DNA of 9,295 nt from Sulfurospirillaceae bacterium (GCA_028705785.1 JAQWCT010000093.1:1-9295), one strand, 5' to 3'; positions 1 through 5,942 are shown, counted from the stretch's first letter. A program made the numbers and translations. Notes: generated by a model from the sequence alone, not told the origin.

Positions 1-222
1 ACTTCTCGCCTAAGCGCTCATAGCTACGGCATCGCCATAGACTTAGACACTAAATTCTCAAGCTACTGGAGATGGGATAAAACCTATCAATACAAAAATG
101 AAATCCCCCAAAAAATCGTCGATATATTTGAAAAATACGGCTTTGTTTGGGGTGGGCGATGGTATCACTACGACACCATGCACTTTGAGTATCGACCTGA
201 GTTGTTTGAAAGTATAGACTAA
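1..222 (+). CDS. M15-family zinc D,D-/L,D-carboxypeptidase-like peptidase, C-terminal part (5' end outside window)
   Basis: The frame is open from base 1 to the TAA at 220-222 and gives 73 residues, the C-terminal end of a longer protein. It carries the signature of metallopeptidase family M15 (VanY/M15_4 type): SAHSYGIAIDLD at residues 5-16, supplying zinc ligands His7 and Asp14, then GFVWGGRWYHYDTMHFEY at 47-64, with catalytic acid Asp58 and third zinc ligand His61. Enzymes of this family cut D-Ala or L-Ala/D-Glu bonds in peptidoglycan peptides, normally in the cell envelope. The signal peptide or any cell-wall-binding domain would lie upstream, so export cannot be judged. The stop codon touches the next gene's ATG, suggesting co-transcription and translational coupling. 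The family call is firm; exact bond specificity cannot be read from this fragment. Confidence 0.85.
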   Translation, partial: TSRLSAHSYGIAIDLDTKFSSYWRWDKTYQYKNEIPQKIVDIFEKYGFVWGGRWYHYDTMHFEYRPELFESID

Positions 223-750
223 ATGGAGGCTTTACTTATCATCGATATGCAAGTAGGTTCGTTTCAAACGCCTCGTTTTGAAGCAGAAAAAGTCATTGAA
301 AACATTAATCTTCTCTCAAAATTTTTCAGAGAAAAAAATCAGCCTGTTATTTTTGTGCAACACGATGGGACAAAAGAAAACTTTTTAATTTATGATACGG
401 ATGAATGGCACATCTTGCCTTCTTTGATTCAAAAAGCAAATGATTACTACATTGAAAAAGAAGCCAACGATTGTTTTTATAAAACTGAGTTAGAAGCACT
501 TTTGAAAAAGCTAGATGTTCAAAAACTTTATATCTGCGGTTGCGCCACTGACTTTTGTGTTAACGCCACAGTTCATGGAGCATTGGTAAGAGATTATGCG
601 ATTACGGTCATCAAAGATGGACACACAACGGCTGATCGTCCAATGTTAAAAGCAGAGCAAATTATTAACTTTCACAACTGGGTATGGGAAAACTTAACAC
701 CGACACAAAGCCGCATTGAGGTTAAAAACACGCACGAGATAATTCAATAG
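223..750 (+). CDS. Isochorismatase-family cysteine hydrolase
   Basis: This 175-residue protein has the single-domain size of the isochorismatase/nicotinamidase superfamily. The expected catalytic triad is visible: Asp8 in LLIIDMQ, Lys79 in IEKEANDCFYKTEL, and nucleophile Cys112 in YICGCATDFCVNATV, a stretch that also carries the family's cis-peptide region. The histidine-rich metal site of true nicotinamidases is not evident (only QHDG near 46-49), so it resembles the general YcaC/YecD-like hydrolases. Members cleave amide or vinyl-ether bonds, often in cytoplasmic nicotinamide, carbamate or ureide metabolism; the substrate here is unknown. The start at 223 is chosen because the next in-frame ATG (Met9) would remove catalytic Asp8. 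It abuts the peptidase stop (TAAATG) with no good Shine-Dalgarno, consistent with coupled translation. The gene ends in a palindromic terminator shared with the convergent gene. Confidence 0.88.
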   Translation: MEALLIIDMQVGSFQTPRFEAEKVIENINLLSKFFREKNQPVIFVQHDGTKENFLIYDTDEWHILPSLIQKANDYYIEKEANDCFYKTELEALLKKLDVQKLYICGCATDFCVNATVHGALVRDYAITVIKDGHTTADRPMLKAEQIINFHNWVWENLTPTQSRIEVKNTHEIIQ

Positions 751-773
751 AGCTTTACATGTAAAGCTCTATT
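746..773. terminator. Bidirectional convergent terminator, perfect 28-bp palindrome
   Basis: Bases 746-773 are a perfect inverted repeat with 14-bp arms and no spacer, centred between 759 and 760 (core TTTACATGTAAA). The two arms contain the two convergent stop codons in mirror positions: TAG at 748-750 for the + gene, and CTA at 769-771, which is TAG on the - strand. Rightward RNA would form a hairpin followed by AUUUUAAA. The leftward read has only a weak U-rich tail. The core is also a copy of the window's dispersed palindromic word. The palindrome is read directly; terminator function is inferred from its place between convergent genes. Confidence 0.65.
753..766. repeat. Dispersed palindrome copy 1, CTTTACATGTAAAG
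   Basis: This is the full 14-base palindromic form of a word found four times in the window. It forms the core of the convergent terminator. It shares the 16-base string AGCTTTACATGTAAAG (751-766) exactly with copy 3 inside rsmH (4462-4477). Confidence 0.75.
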
Positions 774-954
774 TTAAACAACATTCCTCGTTTTTTTCTG
801 CATCCTCTTTGATAATAGCTTGACCTGCGATAACCGTTTTACCATCATATGTCATCGTTGGGTTTCCGTGTAGCTTCCAACCGTTATTTAAAAACTCCGT
901 AATCCTTGCGCAAAAAGTCGAATCATCGGGTCCTGTGATAAGTTTGTACTGCAT
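769..954 (-). CDS. Small DUF1737-domain protein
   Basis: This 61-residue protein begins MQYKLITGPDDSTFCARI and continues FLNNGWKLHGNPTMTYDGK. That matches the pattern of DUF1737, a small domain of unknown function usually written YKVVTGPDD..F...V...L..GW.L.G. The domain fills about residues 1-50; the tail KEDAEKNEECCLK is charged and ends with adjacent cysteines at 58-59. The start is set at 954 because AAAGGAG lies five bases upstream (960-966). An earlier in-frame ATG at 1008 would add 18 residues not typical of the family and lacks a comparable binding site. It is the last gene of the leftward operon, 72 bp after the diguanylate cyclase gene. There is no signal peptide or membrane segment, so it is probably cytoplasmic. 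Function is unknown. Confidence 0.82.
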   Translation of the reverse strand: MQYKLITGPDDSTFCARITEFLNNGWKLHGNPTMTYDGKTVIAGQAIIKEDAEKNEECCLK

Positions 955-959
955 TTTTA

Positions 960-966
960 CTCCTTT
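960..966 (-). promoter_or_regulatory. Shine-Dalgarno site fixing the DUF1737 start
   Basis: On the - strand the sequence reads AAAGGAG, then TAAAA, then ATG. This is a near-perfect ribosome binding site with 5-base spacing. It supports initiation at 954 rather than at the upstream in-frame ATG at 1008. Confidence 0.8.
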
Positions 967-972
967 GAAATG

Positions 973-983
973 TTTACATGTAA
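973..983. repeat. Dispersed palindrome copy 2, TTTACATGTAA
   Basis: This intergenic copy lies just upstream of the DUF1737 Shine-Dalgarno, within the 72-bp gap after the diguanylate cyclase gene. The strict palindrome is TTACATGTAA (974-983). The 14-base string TTTACATGTAATGA (973-986) recurs exactly at copy 4 in bioA (4692-4705). Confidence 0.7.
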
Positions 984-988
984 TGAAC

Positions 989-1007
989 TGTTGCATTTTT
1001 TGCAACA
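989..1007 (-). other. Short stem-loop between the cyclase and DUF1737 genes
   Basis: TGTTGCA (989-995) and TGCAACA (1001-1007) are inverted repeats around a five-base T loop (A loop in the - strand RNA), giving a 7-bp stem. In leftward transcription it follows the cyclase stop and precedes the DUF1737 binding site. No clear U tract follows on the - strand. It could be a weak attenuator, an RNA-processing or stabilising hairpin, or nothing functional. Confidence 0.35.
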
Positions 1008-1026
1008 ACTGAAATGATGATTTGAA

Positions 1027-2139
1027 CTATTCGGAAATTCCAGATAGTTCAATTTTTCCTACTGCACTCACCACCCTATTCCGTCCTTGCTCTTTAGCCT
1101 GATAGAGACATTTGTCGCCTAAGACGACGAGTGTGTTGAAGTCATCGATTGTGTCGTTGTTTTGGATGAGTCCAAGGCTTATGGTCACGCGGATTTCTTT
1201 ACCGTCGTACAAAATCAAGGTTGATTCAACCTTTTGGCGTATGCGTTCAGCGATGACTTTGGCTTCGTCAAGGTTTGTTTGCGGTAACAGTATGCCAAAC
1301 TCTTCACCGCCAAGTCTCCCGATGATGTCGTATTCTCTGGTTTGATCCAAGAGTGTTTGTGCAACGCTTTGGATGACCAGATCACCACATTCATGTCCAT
1401 AAGTATCATTGACTTTTTTAAAATGGTCGATGTCGAGCATCACAAAAGAGATGCCTTTGTCGCCTTCCCATTTTCTTTTTGAGGTTTCGTACCATGTGCG
1501 ACGATTGAGAAGATTTGAGAGTCCATCAAGAGACATTAAAATGTGATTGTGTAAGGCATTTTTGTAGGCTTCTTTTCCATTTTTACGGTTGAGTAAGATA
1601 ACTGAATATACATAACCCACCAAAGGAATCGCAAGGGAGAGAAAGATAACCATTTCTTCAGCACTTTGGTTGGTGTACGCCATCACAGAAGCGATAAAAG
1701 CGACTTGATACCCTTCCATGATAAAAAAGATTTTATTGGTAATGAGTGGTGTTTGCATCATCGTAGCGACCAAATAAAAGAACCACGAATAAATCACAAA
1801 ATGAACAGGATTGCCAAAAAGCAGATATGTTAAGGTCACGGCACTAAACCCCATCGTTCCAAAAGTGGTAATGGCAAGGACATTGCGATGTTCAAAAAAA
1901 GGATGAAATGAAGCAAAAACTACCATAATGGCAAAAAATACCGCCGTTGCTCGTCCACCTAAGATAAAATAAAAATTTTCACTTTCGCTATGCAACTGAT
2001 AATCAAAGGGAATATACGCCATAGATAAAAAAAGACCAATACAACTAAAATAAAAAAAATTCTTAGAGATTCGCTTCCAAAAATAAGTCTCAAATGAATC
2101 AAAGTGGACAAGACGATTGGGTAAAACCTCTCTAAGCAT
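1027..2139 (-). CDS. Membrane-bound diguanylate cyclase (GGDEF)
   Basis: The 370-residue protein has two parts. Residues 28-183 contain about six hydrophobic membrane helices (near 28-43, 57-79, 88-108, 113-128, 138-154, 163-183). Residues 200-357 form a GGDEF domain. Its active-site loop GGEEF is at 277-281, metal-binding Asp236 lies in LDIDHFKKVNDTYGH, and the entry motif DGLSNLLNRR is at 205-214. An RxxD inhibitory I-site (Arg268-Asp271) sits five residues before GGEEF, so feedback inhibition by product is likely. It should make c-di-GMP from two GTP on the cytoplasmic face, and all key residues are present, so it is probably active. The membrane part matches no sensor domain I can name. 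The start at 2139 has GAGGAG upstream, inside the end of rmuC, with a 7-bp gap, indicating the same operon. Confidence 0.93.
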   Translation of the reverse strand: MLREVLPNRLVHFDSFETYFWKRISKNFFYFSCIGLFLSMAYIPFDYQLHSESENFYFILGGRATAVFFAIMVVFASFHPFFEHRNVLAITTFGTMGFSAVTLTYLLFGNPVHFVIYSWFFYLVATMMQTPLITNKIFFIMEGYQVAFIASVMAYTNQSAEEMVIFLSLAIPLVGYVYSVILLNRKNGKEAYKNALHNHILMSLDGLSNLLNRRTWYETSKRKWEGDKGISFVMLDIDHFKKVNDTYGHECGDLVIQSVAQTLLDQTREYDIIGRLGGEEFGILLPQTNLDEAKVIAERIRQKVESTLILYDGKEIRVTISLGLIQNNDTIDDFNTLVVLGDKCLYQAKEQGRNRVVSAVGKIELSGISE

Positions 2140-2146
2140 AAGTGTA

Positions 2147-3394
2147 TTACTCCTCTTTTTGGTCTAACAGTTGTACCTCTTCAATATCGGTGCTAAAGTC
2201 TTGGTACTCAAGCTTAGCATCTTTCAGATTTTTAGTCGCTTTTGCCCCTAGTTTTTTCAAGTTTTCCACTCGCCCTAAAAGATTTCCAGTGCCCTCTGTG
2301 AGTTGTTTTTGAGCATTGTCATAAGTACCGTTTAGCGTTTGGAGTTGGATGCCTACTTTTTTGAAACTCTCAGCAAAACCGACCATTTTGTCGTACATCT
2401 TTCCTGCTTCTTCAAAAAGCTTAGTAGCTAATGTGCTCGATTGTTCACTTTGCCAGTAAAGATAGATAGTGCGAAGTGAAATAGTCAGCGTAGAGGGTGT
2501 GACGATGGCGATATGTTTTTTAAGAGCATGCTCGTAGAGCTTTGGGTCTTGTTGTATAGCAACGGAAAAAGCTCCCTCGATGGGGACGAACATAAAGACA
2601 TATTGGAGTGTTCCATGCTTGTAGTGAGCATAGTCTTTGGAGTCAAGTGTGTTGATGTGTTCTAAAAAAGCACTTGCCATGCTTTTGGATGCGATAAGTT
2701 TTTCTTCATCACTCTCAGCTTTGATAAATTCATCGTAGCTATTGAGAGAAACTTTAGAATCAATGATGATAGTGCGTTCTTGAGGCAGTTTGATGACGAC
2801 ATCAGGGCGTTTGATGCGACCTTCTTCATCTTTATAGCTCTCTTGCGTTTCGTAGTGAACACCTTTAATAAGCCCCGAATACTCCAAAACACTCTCTAGT
2901 ATCATCTCGCCCCAACTGCCTTGGCTTTGTTTTTTACCTTTAAGGGCTTTGGTAAGGTTTTCAGCCTCTTTACCAATACTTAGCCCCGTGCGTGCAACGA
3001 GTTCTATCTCTTTGGAGAGTTCGGCAAATTTTTTGATGCTGGATTCTTGGGAGTTTTCAACACTTTTTTTGAAGCTATCTAAGTTTTCTTTGAAAGGTTT
3101 TAAAAGGGTATCGAGTGATTTGATGGAAGTTTCATCAAGTTTTTTGAGTTTATTTTCTAGGTTGTGCTCCATGATGGCGTTTAGTTTGAGTTCAAGTTTT
3201 ATGCCTTGCTCATCCAAATCGTCTTTGAGTCTTTGATTGCCCTCTTTTTGGGCTTTAAGTTCGGCTTCCATGGTGGCATTTTGTATTTTTAAAGAGGTGT
3301 TTTCATTTGAAAGAGACCTTATCCAAAAGGCTAAGAAGATGACCACCACCATGAATGCTACACATATGACTACAATGAGAGGGTCTAAATTCAT
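2147..3394 (-). CDS. rmuC: DNA recombination protein RmuC
   Basis: This 415-residue protein has the RmuC layout: an N-terminal membrane helix (about 6-25), a long charged coiled coil (about 28-150), then the RmuC nuclease-like domain. The domain shows QGSWGEMILESVLEYSG at 158-174 and RPDVVIKLP followed by IIIDSKVSL, with Asp198, Asp212 and Lys214 fitting the PD-(D/E)XK restriction-endonuclease fold. RmuC in E. coli limits recombination between inverted repeats and affects genome stability; the biochemical activity of the family is poorly defined. A membrane anchor is usual for the family. The AGGA of its binding site (3401-3404) overlaps the stop codon of the ftsL-like gene, with an 8-bp gap, so the two are coupled. 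It takes the place ftsI holds in a classical dcw cluster. Confidence 0.93.
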   Translation of the reverse strand: MNLDPLIVVICVAFMVVVIFLAFWIRSLSNENTSLKIQNATMEAELKAQKEGNQRLKDDLDEQGIKLELKLNAIMEHNLENKLKKLDETSIKSLDTLLKPFKENLDSFKKSVENSQESSIKKFAELSKEIELVARTGLSIGKEAENLTKALKGKKQSQGSWGEMILESVLEYSGLIKGVHYETQESYKDEEGRIKRPDVVIKLPQERTIIIDSKVSLNSYDEFIKAESDEEKLIASKSMASAFLEHINTLDSKDYAHYKHGTLQYVFMFVPIEGAFSVAIQQDPKLYEHALKKHIAIVTPSTLTISLRTIYLYWQSEQSSTLATKLFEEAGKMYDKMVGFAESFKKVGIQLQTLNGTYDNAQKQLTEGTGNLLGRVENLKKLGAKATKNLKDAKLEYQDFSTDIEEVQLLDQKEE

Positions 3395-3402
3395 ATTTTT
3401 TC

Positions 3403-3687
3403 CTATTCTACGAAAATGGTATCCAAGATTTGGTTTTTAAAGCGAATATTTTCTAGATTCTGTTTTAAAACACGGTTTTCTTCTTTTAAAATTGAGTATT
3501 CACCGTAGAGTTTGCTGATATCACGGCTCATATAATAGATTTGATTTTTGATATAGATTTTGGGCAAAATCAATAAAAATGCCACAAACATGACCATATA
3601 CACTAAAAGCAAAAACCTAAAGTCAAGATTTTTCTCGACCTTTTGCTCGGCATCATAATGGTCTAAGAGTTCGTTTTTATCGTCCAT
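3403..3687 (-). CDS. ftsL: FtsL-like bitopic cell-division protein
   Basis: This 94-residue protein has a polar cytoplasmic N-terminus (1-23), one strong membrane helix (about 25-42, LLLVYMVMFVAFLLIL) and a heptad-like C-terminal segment (about 52-82, ISKLYGEYSILKEENRVLKQNL). That is the FtsL/DivIC architecture: a short bitopic protein whose periplasmic coiled coil joins FtsB and FtsQ and helps activate septal wall synthesis by FtsW-FtsI. FtsL sequences are very divergent, so the call rests on size, topology and position directly after rsmH, where ftsL stands in dcw clusters. The start lies 2 bp after the rsmH stop with no strong Shine-Dalgarno, which points to translational coupling. FtsB-like proteins share this form, so I treat the symbol as probable. 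Confidence 0.68.
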   Translation of the reverse strand: MDDKNELLDHYDAEQKVEKNLDFRFLLLVYMVMFVAFLLILPKIYIKNQIYYMSRDISKLYGEYSILKEENRVLKQNLENIRFKNQILDTIFVE

Positions 3688-3689
3688 CG

Positions 3690-4604
3690 CTACGCTTTAA
3701 TCGAAAATACACGAAGTTTTGCACTTCGGCTTCTAGGATTTTTTTTCAACTCTTTGTTACTTGCTTCGATAGGCTTTTTCGTGAGAAGTTTACCCATAGA
3801 ATGGTTATTGCCACACAAACAACGCATCACTTCTTGGGGACAGATACAGTTTTGACTCCAAAACTTAAAAGTTTGTTTGACGATGCGGTCTTCGAGGGAA
3901 TGAAATGAGATGATAGCCACCCTACACTCTTGAAGATTTGCATTTTTGATACTCTCCAACAAAGCGTTCAAGACACCTAGCTCATTATTGACTTCGATAC
4001 GAATAGCTTGAAAAAGGAGTGTTGAGGGGTGAATGGTCTTCTTTCCACCAATTTTTTCAGCTAATTTTGAAAGCTCTTTCGCACTTTTGATAGGCTCTTT
4101 TGCTCTTGCTTCACAGATAATTGAAGCCAACTTTTTATACTCGTGAATTTCGCCATATTCTCTAAAAATCTCTTCTAACGCTTCTTTAGAATAGTCATTA
4201 ATGACCTCATACGCACTGAGTTCTTGTAAAGGATTCATCCGCATATCTAAAACATCCGAGTCAAAGGCAAAACCTCTCTCTTTTTTATCCAGTTGTAGTG
4301 AAGAAACACCGATGTCAGCTAAAATACCTCGAATAGGAAGATGTCCATACTTTTCAATGACAGAAGAAAAATTGCCATACTCAAAGATGATGCGCTCACT
4401 AAATCGCTCCAATCTTTTTTGACTAAATGCGATAGCTTCAGCGTCTTGGTCACAGCAAATAAGCTTTACATGTAAAGATTGTTCCAACAAAGCCTCGCTA
4501 TGCCCACCATAACCAAGTGTACAATCAATAATATACCCCTCATCAATGCCTGCAAAAGCCTCTTTGACCTCTTCTAAAAGTACAGGAATATGGGGAATGT
4601 TCAC
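3690..4604 (-). CDS. rsmH: 16S rRNA (cytosine1402-N4)-methyltransferase RsmH (MraW)
   Basis: The 304-residue protein spans the full family length. It shows HIPVLLEEV (5-13), the AdoMet loop DCTLGYGGHSEALLE (27-41), acidic DQD (52-54), GILADIGVSSLQLD (93-106), RGFAFDSDVLDMRM (110-123), HPSTLLFQAIRIEVNNEL (192-209), IISFHSLEDRIVK (231-243), a C-terminal CxC pair of motifs (253-264) and NPRSRSAKLR. It methylates N4 of C1402 in the 30S decoding centre, together with RsmI, tuning start-codon use and fidelity. The start is GTG at 4604, with AAGGA six bases upstream (4611-4615). Residues 44-47 (LHVK) are encoded by a copy of the dispersed palindrome. It leads the rsmH-ftsL pair and lies 27 bp after bioA. 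Confidence 0.97.
   Translation of the reverse strand: MNIPHIPVLLEEVKEAFAGIDEGYIIDCTLGYGGHSEALLEQSLHVKLICCDQDAEAIAFSQKRLERFSERIIFEYGNFSSVIEKYGHLPIRGILADIGVSSLQLDKKERGFAFDSDVLDMRMNPLQELSAYEVINDYSKEALEEIFREYGEIHEYKKLASIICEARAKEPIKSAKELSKLAEKIGGKKTIHPSTLLFQAIRIEVNNELGVLNALLESIKNANLQECRVAIISFHSLEDRIVKQTFKFWSQNCICPQEVMRCLCGNNHSMGKLLTKKPIEASNKELKKNPRSRSAKLRVFSIKA
4464..4477. repeat. Dispersed palindrome copy 3, CTTTACATGTAAAG (inside rsmH)
   Basis: This full 14-base copy lies within rsmH, where it encodes Leu44-His45-Val46-Lys47 just before the DQD motif, a part of the protein that tolerates variation. It is identical over 16 bases to copy 1 at the convergent terminator. Confidence 0.75.
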
Positions 4605-4630
4605 GCGTGATCCTTGATTAAAATGTGTAT

Positions 4631-4636
4631 ATTATA
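4631..4636 (-). promoter_or_regulatory. Possible -10 element for rsmH
   Basis: On the - strand a consensus TATAAT overlaps the end of bioA and would start RNA about 20 bases before the rsmH GTG. Campylobacterota promoters often lack a clear -35, so the hexamer alone is weak support. If real, rsmH and downstream genes could be expressed independently of bioA. Confidence 0.35.
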
Positions 4637-5942
4637 ATGCATCAAGGCTTACAATCGCCTCATACGCAACATCCATCATCGTATCTATTTCTTTACATGT
4701 AATGATAAATGGTGGCATAAAATAGACCACATTGCCCAAAGGTCGCAACAATACACCTTTCTCAAGGGCATAGGTAAACACCTTTAAATTGACTCTTAAA
4801 CTTGCATCATAATTGACAAGTTCCACAGCAGCTATCATCCCTGTTTGTCGCACTTCTTTGACATTTTTGAGTGTTTTAAATTTTTCTAATTTTTGGGCAA
4901 TATGGGCTATTTTTTCTTTGTTTTTTTCTACAATATTGTCATTTTCAAAGATGTCGAGTGTTGCATTTGCAGCACTACACGCAAGAGGATTTCCCGTGTA
5001 GCTATGCGAATGTAAAAATGCTTTATACTCACTATAATCACCATAAAATGCCTCATAAATTTCATCCGTCGTCAAAACAACAGAAAGAGGTAAATATCCT
5101 CCCGTAAGTCCTTTGGAAAGTGCCATAAAATCTGGACTAACGCCTGCTTGCTCACACGCAAACATCGTACCTGTTCGTCCAAAGCCAACAGCGATTTCAT
5201 CGGCAATAAGATGAATATGATATTTATCACAAAGTGAGCGTACGAGGGTGATATAGAGAGGATGATACATGTGCATTCCACCAGCACATTGAACTAACGG
5301 CTCGATAATTAAAGCAGATATTTTTGTCCCATCTTGGCTAAAAATCTGCTCTAATGCTAAAGCAGCTTTTTGGGCTTCTTCTTCACTCATATCTTTGGGA
5401 ACAGGTGTTTGAATGGTTTGCAGTAAGATACTTTCAAACACTTCTTTATAAAGCTTTACATCCCCTACAGAAAGCGCGCCAATGGTTTCACCATGATAGC
5501 TATTCTCCAATGAAACAAATAAAGGTCGATGCTCCCCTTTGTTTTGGTGGTATTGGTAACTCATTTTAAGCGCTACTTCGATGGCACTAGAGCCATTATC
5601 TGCAAAAAAGCACTTTTCTAGTCCTTTTGGAGCTAGCGCACATAACCGACTTGAAAGTCTAACGATAGGTTCGTGGGTAAAGCCTGCAAAAATGACATGC
5701 TCCAAAGTATCTAACTGCTCTTTGACTTTTTGGTTGATATAAGCATTGCAATGCCCAAAAAGATTGACCCACCATGAACTAACACCATCTATATAACTGT
5801 TATCTTCAAAATCATAAAGATACACACCCTCACCTCTTTTAATCGGAAGAATAGGCATCGTTTCATGGTCTTTCATCTGCGTACAAGGATGCCAAATGTG
5901 CTTTAAATCCTCTTTCACTAAGGTTTTTGTATCAATTTTCAC
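4632..5942 (-). CDS. bioA: Adenosylmethionine-8-amino-7-oxononanoate aminotransferase
   Basis: The 436-residue protein is a full-length class III PLP aminotransferase with BioA-specific features: HIWHPCTQMKDHE (15-27), GVSSWWVNLFGHCN (53-66), NSYHGETIGALSVGD (147-161), IADEIAVGFGRTG (246-258) with cofactor-binding Asp248, and ALSKGLTGGYLP (274-285) with Schiff-base Lys277. HSHSYTGNPLACSAA (311-325) and LLRPLGNVVYFMPP (398-411) follow, with Arg400 matching the BioA substrate arginine. It transfers the amino group of S-adenosylmethionine to 7-keto-8-aminopelargonate, the third-last step of biotin synthesis in the cytoplasm. The start is GTG at 5942, with AGGGG (5949-5953) six bases upstream. 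The ATG overlapping it at 5944 runs straight into a stop. It heads the leftward operon, with no other biotin gene in view. Confidence 0.96.
   Translation of the reverse strand: MKIDTKTLVKEDLKHIWHPCTQMKDHETMPILPIKRGEGVYLYDFEDNSYIDGVSSWWVNLFGHCNAYINQKVKEQLDTLEHVIFAGFTHEPIVRLSSRLCALAPKGLEKCFFADNGSSAIEVALKMSYQYHQNKGEHRPLFVSLENSYHGETIGALSVGDVKLYKEVFESILLQTIQTPVPKDMSEEEAQKAALALEQIFSQDGTKISALIIEPLVQCAGGMHMYHPLYITLVRSLCDKYHIHLIADEIAVGFGRTGTMFACEQAGVSPDFMALSKGLTGGYLPLSVVLTTDEIYEAFYGDYSEYKAFLHSHSYTGNPLACSAANATLDIFENDNIVEKNKEKIAHIAQKLEKFKTLKNVKEVRQTGMIAAVELVNYDASLRVNLKVFTYALEKGVLLRPLGNVVYFMPPFIITCKEIDTMMDVAYEAIVSLDAL
4692..4702. repeat. Dispersed palindrome copy 4, TTTACATGTAA (inside bioA)
   Basis: This copy lies in the bioA coding sequence, where ACA TGT AAA encodes Thr415-Cys416-Lys417 after the conserved MPPFII segment. 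The reading frame over the palindrome differs from that in the rsmH copy. It shares the 14-base string TTTACATGTAATGA with copy 2. Confidence 0.7.

Noticed and set aside
746..773. Palindrome as an insertion-sequence end or attachment site
   Set aside because: There is no transposase or integrase, no target duplication and no disrupted gene nearby; other copies are single short words within intact genes.
2949..3440. Open + strand frames opposite rmuC (2949-3236 and 3237-3440)
   Set aside because: They are antisense to a strongly recognisable RmuC, encode low-complexity Ser/Leu/Phe-rich sequence with no family resemblance, and lack supporting context.
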